Shown here one piece after another: positions 9,547 through 18,326 of a stretch of DNA of 44,032 bases. This DNA comes from Betaproteobacteria bacterium (GTDB lineage Bacteria; Pseudomonadota; Gammaproteobacteria; Burkholderiales; Eutrophovitaceae): NCBI GenBank assembly GCA_020346185.1, contig CP070775.1, positions 2,056,988 through 2,101,019 on the forward strand, read 5' to 3'. Position 1 is the stretch's first letter. Each line of letters starts with the position of its first letter. Under the pieces are notes generated by a model that did not search any database, was not told the origin of the DNA, and worked only from the letters and a program-made list of their open reading frames with translations. Both the position numbers and the translations under genes were made by a program.

Positions 9547-10902
9547 TCAATCGGTCTTGCTCGATGCGGCGAGCTTCTTCTCCAGATAATGGATACTGAC
9601 ACCCCCTTCGGCAAATCCGCCGTCAACCATCAGATCCTGATGGAGTGCAATATTGGTTTGAATTCCCTCGATCACCATTTCGGAAAGCGCCACACGCATG
9701 CGTGCAACGGCCTGTTCACGCGTATCGCCGTAAGAGATGATCTTGGCGATCAACGAGTCGTAATGCGGCGGTACGAAGTAATTCTGATACACATGCGAGT
9801 CGACACGGATGCCTGGCCCGCCGGGCATATGCAATGTGGTGATTCGGCCCGGCGACGGAGTAAACTTGAATGGGTGCTCGGCATTAATCCGGCATTCGAT
9901 TGCGTGGCCCCGAAACGTGATGTTCTTTTGCCGAAAATTCAGCTTATCGCCAGCAGCGATCATGATTTGGTTCTTGACGATGTCGATACCGGTAATCAAT
10001 TCAGTAACCGGATGTTCCACCTGAACCCGCGTATTCATTTCGATGAAATAGAACTCGCCCTTCTCGTACAGAAATTCAAACGTGCCCGCTCCACGGTAGC
10101 TGATCTTCCGACATGCATCGGCGCATCGCTCGCCGATGCGCGCTCGATCCTTGGGCGCAATGAACGGCGCTGGCGCTTCCTCTATGACTTTTTGGTGTCG
10201 CCGCTGAAGGGAACAATCACGGTCTCCCAAGTACACCGCGTTGCGGTGTTCATCGGCCAGTACCTGGATCTCGACATGACGAGGGTGTTCGAGAAACTTT
10301 TCCATGTAGACCGTCGGATTGCCGAAAGCGCTGTGCGCTTCCGAGCGCGTCATTGTGACCGCATTGACCAATGCGGCTTCAGTATGCACGACGCGCATAC
10401 CGCGGCCACCGCCACCGCCAGCTGCCTTAATGATCACTGGGTAGCCGACCGTGCGAGCGATCCTGACAATTTCCTCGGAGTCCTCAGGCAGCGCGCCATC
10501 GCTACCCGGGACCACCGGAACACCAGCCTTGATCATCGTCTGTTTGGCGGTAACCTTGTCTCCCATCAGGCGAATGGTGTCAGCGCGGGGGCCGATGAAA
10601 ACAAAACCACTTTTCTCGACTTGTTCGGCGAAGTCGGCGTTCTAGGAAAGGAAGCCGTAACCAGGGTGGATTGCTTCAGCATCGGTCACTTCCGCTGCGC
10701 TGATGATGGCTGGTATGTTCAGATATGAGTCAGTGCTCGAGGCTGGTCCGATACAGACCGATTCGTCGGCGAGTCGCACGTACTTCGCATCCGCGTCGGC
10801 CTCCGAATGGACCGCAACAGTGCGAATCCCGAGCTCGCGGCAGGCCCGTTGCACGCGCAAAGCGATCTCGCCACGATTGGCTATCAGAATTTTTTCAAAC
10901 AT
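9547..10902 (-). pseudogene. accC: Biotin carboxylase subunit of acetyl-CoA carboxylase, interrupted by one in-frame TAG
   Basis: AccC carboxylates biotin on AccB, the first step of fatty acid synthesis. The frame from 10902 to 9547 is colinear with a normal ~450-residue AccC: ATP-grasp glycine loop [30 protein letters not shown]. It is interrupted at one codon only: 10644-10642 reads TAG where the family has GAG ([19 protein letters not shown]). The 25 codons after it are still conserved before the next Met. One base (plus-strand position 10644, A where C is expected) explains the break. The peptide before the stop is 86 residues and inactive by itself. Possible explanations are a sequencing or assembly error, a real recent mutation with suppression or a second copy elsewhere, or a C-terminal restart at ATG 10566 (ATP-grasp without the N-terminal domain). 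Confidence 0.9.
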
Positions 10903-10982
10903 GCGAGAAGGATGCTATGGAATCCAAGGCTACCGTGCCTCGTATGGTGAAGGTATGGTGAAGTTGCTTGCGTGACCAGTTT

Positions 10983-11456
10983 TCAAGCGATCACGAACAG
11001 TGGCTGGCCATACTCGACCGGCTGGCCATTGTCGACGAGGATAGCCTTGATTGTTCCACTGGCCTCGGCTTCGATCTCGTTTAGCAGTTTCATTGCCTCG
11101 ATAATGCATAGCGTATCGCCGGCACTAACCGACTGCCCGACTTCAACAAAAGGGCTCGCTCCTGGTGATGAGGCCCGATAAAAAATGCCGACCATCGGGG
11201 ACTTTATGGTGTTGCCTTCGCTCTCTTCGGTCACTGCAGTATCGTCCGGGACGGGTGGCTTAGCTGCGGCAGCTGCCGACACAGCGCTGATCGTGGTAAC
11301 GGGAGCGGGCGCCGCCTGTACCGTAGGCAAAACCGCCTGATCAGCGGAACCGACCCGGTTGATTCTGACCTTCTCTTCGCCTTCACTGATTTCCAGTTCA
11401 GCAATGCCAGACTCTTGCACCAGGTCAATGAGTTTCTTCAGCTTTCGCAGATCCAT
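10983..11456 (-). CDS. accB: Biotin carboxyl carrier protein of acetyl-CoA carboxylase
   Basis: A 157-residue protein that carries biotin between AccC and the carboxyltransferase. The biotinyl lysine is K123 in [14 protein letters not shown]. An Ala/Pro-rich linker (about 41-80) joins the N-terminal AccC-binding segment to the C-terminal biotinyl domain. The ATG at 11456 is preceded by a GGGG-rich ribosome site. The gene start lies inside the last 32 bp of aroQ, and accC follows about 80 bp downstream. Unlike accC it is intact. Confidence 0.96.
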   Translation of the reverse strand: MDLRKLKKLIDLVQESGIAELEISEGEEKVRINRVGSADQAVLPTVQAAPAPVTTISAVSAAAAAKPPVPDDTAVTEESEGNTIKSPMVGIFYRASSPGASPFVEVGQSVSAGDTLCIIEAMKLLNEIEAEASGTIKAILVDNGQPVEYGQPLFVIA

Positions 11457-11958
11457 GGTCAACCCCTTTTTTTAGGTACTGGATTGCAAAATCCAGAGCC
11501 GCGTCGTAGCCACCTGAGCCGAACCCGCAAATCACGCCCACCGCTCTATCGCTGAAATACGAGTGTCGCCTGAAAGGTTCGCGTGCATGCACGTTGGACA
11601 GATGAATCTCTACGTATGGAATTTGCACTGCCGAGAGAGCGTCGCGCAGCGCCACGCTGGTATGCGTATATGCGGCCGGATTGATGATGATAAATTGAAC
11701 ACCTTCGTGCCGAGCCCGCTGAACCCGATCGACGAGATTACCCTCCGTGTTACTTTGAAAGATCGACAACTGCGCCCCGGCGCGCTTCGCGCTGCCAGAG
11801 ATGCGGCTGTTTATGTCGTCGAGTGTCTCCGAGCCGTAAATCTCTGGCTCACGCTGGCCCAGCAGGTTCAGATTTGGTCCGTGAATCACCAGAATGTTTG
11901 GGTGTGGCGCCTCGCGGGAGCCCGGAGTCAGCGTTGATGTAGATTGATCGGTCAGCAT
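11425..11958 (-). CDS. aroQ: 3-dehydroquinate dehydratase, type II
   Basis: A 177-residue shikimate-pathway enzyme converting 3-dehydroquinate to 3-dehydroshikimate. It has the type II motif [16 protein letters not shown], the NPAAYTHTS loop and [12 protein letters not shown]. It carries about 20 extra N-terminal residues (Ser/Thr-rich) before ILVIHGPN, since no later ATG is usable. The 3' end overlaps the accB start by about 32 bp, so the two are likely translationally linked. This aroQ-accB-accC order is common in gammaproteobacteria. Confidence 0.95.
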   Translation of the reverse strand: MLTDQSTSTLTPGSREAPHPNILVIHGPNLNLLGQREPEIYGSETLDDINSRISGSAKRAGAQLSIFQSNTEGNLVDRVQRARHEGVQFIIINPAAYTHTSVALRDALSAVQIPYVEIHLSNVHAREPFRRHSYFSDRAVGVICGFGSGGYDAALDFAIQYLKKGVDHGSAKAEETH

Positions 11959-11995
11959 GGCGACAAGTTTGCCGCAGATCGCTGCAAATTGTCCA

Positions 11996-12025
11996 GATTT
12001 AGCCGAAATTAGCTGTCGGGGTCAA
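11996..12025 (-). promoter_or_regulatory. Candidate sigma-70 promoter for aroQ-accB-accC
   Basis: On the minus strand TTGACC (12025-12020) is followed after 18 nt by TAAATC (12001-11996). The -35 is close to consensus and the -10 is poor. The position, about 30 nt before the aroQ ATG and in the 207-bp gap after tlpA, is sensible. Seen as motifs only. Confidence 0.35.
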
Positions 12026-12165
12026 CCCTCGACCGAAGTCTGCGCAAGTGATCCCATCTGGCCAGCACGCTAATCTCCACTGAGGCGCCCAAGACCTCGA
12101 CAGATTTACGTATCTCTCAACAAAACTCCGACATTAGCGGCTTTTGGCTACAAGTTTGCACACAT

Positions 12166-12684
12166 TCATAGCAGTTCGGCGACAATAGCCACAAGTGCCT
12201 GCTCCGTCAGTGCGCCATAGTGTTGGCTGACAACCCGTCCAGAGCGATCCAGCACAAGCGTGTAGGGTAGGCCACCTCTCTGATTTCCCGCTGTTTTTGA
12301 CAACTCGATCGCATCGAGCTGACCAATCATGATTGGGTAATTGATCCCATTTCGGCGCGCAAAATTGACAACCCTGTCTCGTTCATCGATCGCTATGCCA
12401 AGAAACTGCAATCCTTGTCCACCCATTTGTCGCTGCAGGCGCACGAAAACCGGGATCTCCTCGAGGCAAGGGGGACACCAAGTCGCCCAGAAATTAACCA
12501 CCAGTACGTGGCCCTTCCAGCGCGAGATGGTTTGCGGAACACCTTCCAGGTCAGGCAGCGTGGCTTTGAGAACACCGCTGGCATCTACTTGCGAGAACCC
12601 GTGCGGTGCAGTGAGTCGATAGCCAGCTATTCCTGCCAACAGCGCAAGGCCAACAAAGAGGGATATACCCAGCGCCCGAATCAT
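12166..12684 (-). CDS. TlpA/ResA-like membrane-anchored thioredoxin-fold protein
   Basis: A 172-residue protein with an N-terminal signal anchor (about residues 5-22) and a periplasmic thioredoxin fold. It contains FWATWCPPCLEEIP (active-site C70-P-P-C73) and the TlpA-type GLPYTLVLDRSG cis-proline loop. Such proteins keep periplasmic thiols reduced, for example during cytochrome c maturation. The start overlaps the stop of the DsbD-alpha gene by 4 bp (ATGA), so the two are translationally coupled and probably work together. No cytochrome c maturation gene is in the window. Confidence 0.9.
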   Translation of the reverse strand: MIRALGISLFVGLALLAGIAGYRLTAPHGFSQVDASGVLKATLPDLEGVPQTISRWKGHVLVVNFWATWCPPCLEEIPVFVRLQRQMGGQGLQFLGIAIDERDRVVNFARRNGINYPIMIGQLDAIELSKTAGNQRGGLPYTLVLDRSGRVVSQHYGALTEQALVAIVAELL

Positions 12685-13145
12685 CGCTCTTCAGTCGTAG
12701 CACCGAACGATCCCAGCAGCATGAGATCCATCGTTTGCGTGGTCGGCAGATAACAGATTCCCGCATCGGCGCAACCCTGTGATATGGCTACCAACCGTAT
12801 CGTCTGACCATGCTCCATGCCCGACACGATTGGAATCTCGATCGTCACGTCGCCACGAAAAATCTCGCTTCGGCCAAAGAACTCATCCTCGTGCCATTGC
12901 CCGGGCGGGAAGCGCGCAGCGCCCAGTACGACGGTTCCCGGCTCGACGTCGAATAGAAACCGATCCCGATACATGTAGTAGCCATCGGCGATGAGGTAGC
13001 GCACTTCGAGAACTCCGCCTGACGAGAGCTTTGCCGAGAAGCGAAACGCCTGCTCCGGCTCGAGGAAGTCACCATCTGCATGGGAAGGTAACGCAGAAAC
13101 GACCACGAGCAGCACACCCACCAGCCATCGCGTCAACATTATCAT
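12681..13145 (-). CDS. Stand-alone DsbD N-terminal (alpha) domain protein
   Basis: About 154 residues with a signal peptide (cleavage near SHA-DG, residue 23) followed by only the alpha domain of the thiol:disulfide interchange protein DsbD: FLEPEQAFRFS, IADGYYMYRDRF, DEFFG and the active-site pair C125/C131 in SQGCADAGICY. Full DsbD is about 570 residues, with an eight-helix membrane domain and a C-terminal thioredoxin domain; both are absent. The frame ends cleanly, overlapping the TlpA-like gene by 4 bp. In relatives a complete dsbD usually occupies this place between cutA and tlpA. Start choice is 13145 or 13139. It may accept electrons from another membrane carrier, or be a deletion relic. 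Confidence 0.85.
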   Translation of the reverse strand: MIMLTRWLVGVLLVVVSALPSHADGDFLEPEQAFRFSAKLSSGGVLEVRYLIADGYYMYRDRFLFDVEPGTVVLGAARFPPGQWHEDEFFGRSEIFRGDVTIEIPIVSGMEHGQTIRLVAISQGCADAGICYLPTTQTMDLMLLGSFGATTEER

Positions 13146-13194
13146 GTCACGGCCCAAATAATAGATTGGCAGATACCTTCTGACTGACAACGCG

Positions 13195-13533
13195 CTAGCC
13201 GGAAATATCCACCTCATCACTGAGCCACGCCAGGTAAGCTTCGAGCGCCCGCTCGGGCCGGAAAGCTATCAACTCGGGTAGCTCGTAAGGATGCAACGCG
13301 ATAATCGCCTCCTGTAACTTCTCAAAGCACTCGGCGCGCGTCTTGATCAGCATCGGAATTTCCGCCTCGGTCTGAACGACACCCTCCCAGCGATAGACCG
13401 AAGTGCACCCGTCGAGGACATTGACACAGCCCGCCAGCCGCCTTTCGATCAGCGTCTTCGCCAGTTCCAGCGCCCTACCCCGATCCGGCAGATTGGTCAG
13501 GACCAGAAGATATTTGTCGGCGACTTCAATCAT
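13195..13533 (-). CDS. cutA: CutA1 divalent-ion tolerance family protein
   Basis: A 112-residue small trimeric protein of the CutA1 family, linked in E. coli to copper and divalent metal tolerance, although its biochemical role is unclear. Recognisable blocks are VLTNLPDRGRALELAKTLI, RRLAGCVNVL, SVYRWEG, EIPMLIKTR and HPYELPELIAF. The ATG at 13533 overlaps the stop of the upstream epimerase-like gene (TAATG), so the longer open frame to 13665 is not the start. The neighbours downstream are DsbD-alpha and TlpA. Confidence 0.94.
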   Translation of the reverse strand: MIEVADKYLLVLTNLPDRGRALELAKTLIERRLAGCVNVLDGCTSVYRWEGVVQTEAEIPMLIKTRAECFEKLQEAIIALHPYELPELIAFRPERALEAYLAWLSDEVDISG

Positions 13534-14402
13534 TAGGCGCGAGCAGCAGCGATTCCTTGATGCACCGACGGATATCGCAAACGAACACGTAGTTCCTTCT
13601 TTAATCGCGCGTTTGACAGCCGGCGCGATTCGCACATGAACGACAACAGGGTTTGCGGGATACACGACTGCGCGGCTTCCCAGCTCACGCGCGGTGCATG
13701 CGGCAGCCCGAATCGGTCTGCAACGAGGTCAAAGTAGTCTCCCATTTTCATGGACGAATCGTCGGATGCATTGTAGGCGCGCCCGCCTTTGCCCCTAACC
13801 AATGCAGCCAACACAATGCGCGCGAGGTCGTCCGCGTGGATGTGATTGGTGTATGCATCCTGATCAGCCTCGAGCGCTGGCGTACCGGCTCTGAGTCGGA
13901 CAAGCGGTAACCTTTCCGAAGAATAGATTCCCGGCACCCTGAGCACAGTAACGCGCGTACCGCTCTCCATGCCCCATTGGCGCAGCACGCGCTCTGCATC
14001 CCGACGGCGACGAGCCCGTGGTGACATCGGCATCGTGGCACGCGTTTCTGACACGAGCGCACCGCGGCAATCGCCGTAAACGCCGCTGGTGCTAATATAA
14101 ACGAATCGCTGTGGTATGCTGCTGCCCTTTGCAAGGGTCCGGACCAGGTACGAAGTACGCGTATCGCGTGTGCCTGTTCGCGGCGGCGGCACTAGGTGGA
14201 CGATATCATGTGCAAGACCGGCAAGTCGCTCGAGCGTTTCAGGGCGGTCCAGATCAGCGACCACCGGCACTGCACCGAGGGCGCGCAGCCGCTCATGGTT
14301 TTGCGTGGAGCGGGATAGCGCATACACGCGCCAGCGACCGCATACGGATTGTGCGAGCCGGAGGCCGATGTCGCCACATCCCACAATTAACAGTCTTCGC
14401 AT
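13533..14402 (-). CDS. NAD(P)-binding epimerase/dehydratase-like protein (YeeZ type)
   Basis: A 289-residue Rossmann-fold protein with the nucleotide loop GCGDIG (8-13) right at the N-terminus and YISTSGVYGDCRG in the middle. TNHIHADDLARIVLAAL is typical of extended SDR epimerases. The usual YxxxK catalytic pair is not obvious, and the length matches the YeeZ-like SDR group of unknown substrate. It is the first gene of the minus-strand run, divergent from the ferredoxin reductase, with 69 bp between the two starts. It overlaps cutA by one base. Confidence 0.82.
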   Translation of the reverse strand: MRRLLIVGCGDIGLRLAQSVCGRWRVYALSRSTQNHERLRALGAVPVVADLDRPETLERLAGLAHDIVHLVPPPRTGTRDTRTSYLVRTLAKGSSIPQRFVYISTSGVYGDCRGALVSETRATMPMSPRARRRRDAERVLRQWGMESGTRVTVLRVPGIYSSERLPLVRLRAGTPALEADQDAYTNHIHADDLARIVLAALVRGKGGRAYNASDDSSMKMGDYFDLVADRFGLPHAPRVSWEAAQSCIPQTLLSFMCESRRLSNARLKKELRVRLRYPSVHQGIAAARA

Positions 14403-14471
14403 AGTTGTATTCTAGGGGAACTTCGCTCCCACGCACGCGATCGGACCCAAACAACCGAGGTGAAAGGAATC

Positions 14472-15500
14472 ATGCCCTTCGAGGTCAAGATCGAGCCAAG
14501 CGGACACAGCTTTACAACGGGTGAGAACGAAACCGTACTCGCAGCTGCACTTCGTCAGGGCTTTGTTTTACCCTACGGATGTCGCAACGGTGCATGCGGT
14601 TCATGCAAGGGCAAAATCCTATCGGGCACCGTCGACTACGGAAATCCGCAGCCGACTGCGCTCGCCGAATTCGAGAAAAGTGGCGGCTACGCCCTGTTCT
14701 GTCAGGCCAAACCGAGCAGCGATCTCGTCATCGAAGCGCGTGAAGTCGGTGGAGTTGGTGAACTGGAAGTCAGGCGCCTTCCGTGCCGTGTGCATCACAT
14801 GCACAAGGCGGCCGATGACGTAATGATTCTGAAACTCAAGTTGCCAGCAAACGAGCGCCTGCAATTCCTCGCCGGGCAATACCTGGATATTCTTCTTCGA
14901 ACCGGCAAACGACGCAGCTACTCCATGGCAAATCCACCGCATGACGATGAGTTCGTTGAACTGCATGTTCGGAACATGGAGCATGGCGCCTTCACCGAAT
15001 ACGTGTTCGCCCGCATGAAAGAGAAAGACATTCTGCGTTTCGAAGGTCCACTGGGAACATTCTTTCTGCAGGAGGACTCTGACAAGCCGATGATTCTGCT
15101 CGCCAGTGGTACCGGATTTGCGCCAATCAAGAGCATCGTCGAGCATGCGTTTTACGGTGGAATTGAGCGCCCCATGACGCTGTATTGGGGCGGGCGTCGG
15201 CCGCAGGATATCTACATGGGAAGGCTGGTCGGCCAGTGGCAAGAGCAGCACGACAACCTGACGTTTATCCCGGTCGTCTCCGATGCCCTGCCGGAGGACA
15301 ATTGGACCGGCCGCAGCGGCCTGGTGCATCGCGCTGTCATGGAGGATTTCCCAGATATGTCCGGATACCAGGTTTATGCCTGCGGCGCGCCAGTGATGGT
15401 GGAAGCCGCTCACCGAGACTTCACAGCACAATGCGGATTGCCTGAAGCAGAGTTCTACTCCGACGCGTTCACACCATCGGTTGACCCGACCCCTGCGTAG
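14472..15500 (+). CDS. 2Fe-2S ferredoxin / FAD / NAD(P)H oxidoreductase
   Basis: A 342-residue electron-transfer flavoprotein. The N-terminal plant-type 2Fe-2S domain has C37, C42, C45 and C77 (CRNGACGSC...FC). The FAD domain carries RSYSMAN (148-154), and the NAD(P)H domain has LASGTGFAPIKSIVE. This resembles the proteins annotated as CDP-6-deoxy-delta-3,4-glucoseen reductase or oxygenase reductase components. In gammaproteobacteria these are often general reductases near ubiquinone genes, so the sugar name should not be trusted. The ATG at 14472 has AGGA just upstream; a GTG at 14460 is possible. It is monocistronic and converges on ppc with a 13-bp gap. Confidence 0.88.
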   Translation: MPFEVKIEPSGHSFTTGENETVLAAALRQGFVLPYGCRNGACGSCKGKILSGTVDYGNPQPTALAEFEKSGGYALFCQAKPSSDLVIEAREVGGVGELEVRRLPCRVHHMHKAADDVMILKLKLPANERLQFLAGQYLDILLRTGKRRSYSMANPPHDDEFVELHVRNMEHGAFTEYVFARMKEKDILRFEGPLGTFFLQEDSDKPMILLASGTGFAPIKSIVEHAFYGGIERPMTLYWGGRRPQDIYMGRLVGQWQEQHDNLTFIPVVSDALPEDNWTGRSGLVHRAVMEDFPDMSGYQVYACGAPVMVEAAHRDFTAQCGLPEAEFYSDAFTPSVDPTPA

Positions 15501-15513
15501 CCGGTACCGCGAC

Positions 15514-18285
15514 TCAGCCGCTGTTCCTGAGCCCGGCGCTGATGCCGTTGATGGTCAACAGTATCGCCCTCTTCAGGCTGTCATCGTGCTCGCCCTTGCG
15601 ATAACGGAGCAACAAATCCACCTGCAGGTGATTGAGCGGATCAATATACGGTGATCGGCTTTGCAGGCTTCTGGCTAGCGCCGGATTGGCCTCAAGCAAG
15701 TTCTTCTGTCCGGTAATGGCCAACAGCCAATGCACGGTGCGATGCCACTCCTGCTCTATGCGCGCAAACATCTCCTCTCCGAGTCGCCTGTCGCTAACCA
15801 ATTCGACATAACGCGATGCAATGCTGATATCGCTCTTGGCGAGCACCATATCCATGTTTGACAAAAGAGCATGGAAGAATGGCCATTTCAAGTACATTTC
15901 TCGAAGGGTGTCTATGCTGTTCTCGCCGCTGACGGATACCCATTGCTCGACTGCCGATCCAAAACCATACCAACCCGGCAACATGATGCGCGCCAAAGAC
16001 CAGGAGAATACCCAAGGTATGGCTCGCAGATCCTCGATCTGACCCGATTTGCGGCGCGACGCGGGCCGACTGCCAACATTGAGATCGGCGATTTCTGCGA
16101 TCGGGGTTGCAGAACGAAAGAATTCAACAAATCGGGGCGTTTCGTAGACCAGTGCTCGGTACACCCTGTAGGCATAGGCACTCATCGCCTCCAGCGCCTC
16201 ATAATAGCCCGGCTGCTCGTGGCTGTGATCTCTTGACGCGAGCAAAGTCGCTTCCAGCGTTGCGGCGACCAGGGTTTCGAGATTGCGTCGGCCGATTTCC
16301 GAATCCGAGTACTTGCTGGCGATGACCTCGCCCTGCTCTGTGATGCGAATTTGCCCAGCGACACTGCCCGGCGGTTGCGCCAGGATGGCGTTGTAGCTGG
16401 GGCCACCGCCGCGACCGACGGTACCGCCGCGACCATGGAACAGTCGCAAAGCGATACCATGCTCGGCAAACACCTTCACCAGACCTACTTCGGCTTTGTA
16501 AAGCTCCCAATTCGCCGTCAGGAAGCCGCCATCCTTGTTACTGTCGGAGTATCCCAGCATCACTTCCTGAACATCACCGCGGCTTTCCAGCAGCGCACGG
16601 TAGTAAGGCTCACGAAACAAAGTATCCATTACCTTGCCAGAATTGCGCAGGTCATCGATCGTTTCGAACAACGGGATCAGATTCAGACCGAGACGCGGCT
16701 TGTCCCCGGTCACCAGTAGACCCGATTCCTTGAGCAGCAGTGCCACTTCAAGCAGATCGCTGACATCGTCGGTCTTGGAAACAATGTAATTGACCAGCGC
16801 CCGTTTGCCAAAGCGCTGCTGTAAGCGCGCCGCCGTGTCGATGATACGCAGTTCGTCTCTGGTCGCGTCAGTGTAGTCAAGAAATTGCGACCACAGGGGA
16901 CGAGGTACCTGTAACTCGTCAAGCAGCCACGCGCGTCGCTCATGCTCCGGCAACTCCGCATATCCCCCTCGCCCGGCGCCACGCAAGAACAATTCAGCGA
17001 TCACTGACTCATGGACGCCGGAGTGCTGACGCATGTCGAGCGCGGCAAGATGAAAGCCAAACACGTCAACTGCCCTGCGAAGCGCGCGCAATCGTCCGCG
17101 CGCAATGCGGCCACTACCATTTGACGACAACGATTGGGAGACCACCGAAAGGTCATCTGCCAACTCCGAAGGATTCACGTAAGGATCGACCCGATGCTCC
17201 GTGCTCTGTGACGGTGGTTGCAAGTCTAGCGATCGCGCCGTGGCCGAGAGTCGCGCGATGATACCGATCAACGCTCTGCGATACAGCTCATCGCGCCGAT
17301 GCAATGATGCGTCCGGCGAGCGTTCTGCCAACGACTTAAGCTCAGGGCTGACCTGCACCAGGCGAACCGATTGGGACAGCTCGCGGCCCAACTTCTCCAG
17401 CTCATCGAGGTAGTGATTCAGGATGGTGGAACCATGCCGCGCCAGCGCATGCTCCATCACTCTGTGCGTGACAAAAGGATTACCGTCGCGATCACCCCCA
17501 ATCCAACTACCAATCCGGAGAAACGTGGCGGTAATCGGATTCGCCGCACCGGCTGTGTCAAGCTCGTCCTCGACCTCGCTGTACAGTCGCGGTAATTCCG
17601 ACAGAAAGGTGTACTGATAATACGACAGACCGTTCTCAATCTCGTCCTCGACCGTCAACCGCAGCTCGCGCAGAATTCGCGTCTGCCAGAGGGTCAACAC
17701 AGCCCGCCGCAATGCGTCCTCGTTGCGCGCATCCTCCTCCGGGGTGAGTTGCAGTCGATCGCGCTCGGTTAGCAAGTAAGCGATTTGCTTCTGCAAGTCG
17801 AGGATGCTTTTTCGTTGCACCTCGGTCGGGTGGGCTGTAAGCACAGGCACAACCAACGCACTGGAAAAGAAAGAAACCAGCTTTGCGATCCGGACACCGG
17901 CATCCAGCGCTCGTTCCATCGCCAGCACAATTGAGCCGTCCCTGGCACGGGATCCGGCCAGATCATGAGCGCGCCGCCTACGAATATGGTGCTGATCCTC
18001 TGCGATGTTAGCCAACAACGAGAAGTAACTGTAGGCGCGAATGACGGCGATCGTGTCATCTGCATCGAGATCATTGAGAACCGACTCGAGCTGCTTCTTT
18101 GCGTTTGCGTCGCCGTCTCGCTGAAAAGCGATCGAGTTTTGGCGCGTCAGTTCGACGAGATCGAAGATGCGGTCACCCTCCTGCTCGCGGATCGTATCGC
18201 CCAGTATCCTGCCAAGCAACCGAATGTCCTCACGCAGCTGGTGATTCTTGTCCGCGCTGAGGGTGGGACTGATGAGTTCGTTCAT
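15514..18285 (-). CDS. ppc: Phosphoenolpyruvate carboxylase
   Basis: A 923-residue anaplerotic enzyme that makes oxaloacetate from PEP and bicarbonate. Catalytic signatures are intact: VLTAHPTEVQRKS (H152), GYSDSNKDGG and FHGRGGTVGRGGGP; it ends in GLRNSG, matching the family C-terminus. Length is normal (E. coli 883). It stands alone on the minus strand, with hemY ending about 40 bp upstream of its start, so readthrough from the heme genes is possible. Confidence 0.97.
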   Translation of the reverse strand: MNELISPTLSADKNHQLREDIRLLGRILGDTIREQEGDRIFDLVELTRQNSIAFQRDGDANAKKQLESVLNDLDADDTIAVIRAYSYFSLLANIAEDQHHIRRRRAHDLAGSRARDGSIVLAMERALDAGVRIAKLVSFFSSALVVPVLTAHPTEVQRKSILDLQKQIAYLLTERDRLQLTPEEDARNEDALRRAVLTLWQTRILRELRLTVEDEIENGLSYYQYTFLSELPRLYSEVEDELDTAGAANPITATFLRIGSWIGGDRDGNPFVTHRVMEHALARHGSTILNHYLDELEKLGRELSQSVRLVQVSPELKSLAERSPDASLHRRDELYRRALIGIIARLSATARSLDLQPPSQSTEHRVDPYVNPSELADDLSVVSQSLSSNGSGRIARGRLRALRRAVDVFGFHLAALDMRQHSGVHESVIAELFLRGAGRGGYAELPEHERRAWLLDELQVPRPLWSQFLDYTDATRDELRIIDTAARLQQRFGKRALVNYIVSKTDDVSDLLEVALLLKESGLLVTGDKPRLGLNLIPLFETIDDLRNSGKVMDTLFREPYYRALLESRGDVQEVMLGYSDSNKDGGFLTANWELYKAEVGLVKVFAEHGIALRLFHGRGGTVGRGGGPSYNAILAQPPGSVAGQIRITEQGEVIASKYSDSEIGRRNLETLVAATLEATLLASRDHSHEQPGYYEALEAMSAYAYRVYRALVYETPRFVEFFRSATPIAEIADLNVGSRPASRRKSGQIEDLRAIPWVFSWSLARIMLPGWYGFGSAVEQWVSVSGENSIDTLREMYLKWPFFHALLSNMDMVLAKSDISIASRYVELVSDRRLGEEMFARIEQEWHRTVHWLLAITGQKNLLEANPALARSLQSRSPYIDPLNHLQVDLLLRYRKGEHDDSLKRAILLTINGISAGLRNSG

Positions 18286-18326
18286 GGCTATGCTTGGCCT
18301 ACAGCAATCAACTTGCAGCTGATGGT

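Noticed and set aside
9589-10728. 379-codon open frame on the plus strand opposite accC
   Set aside because: Its sequence has no family similarity, and the opposite strand encodes unmistakable biotin carboxylase; it is an antisense shadow of a GC-biased codon pattern.
14619-15431. 270-codon minus-strand frame opposite the ferredoxin reductase
   Set aside because: The plus strand carries complete 2Fe-2S, FAD and NAD motifs; the minus frame is a shadow.
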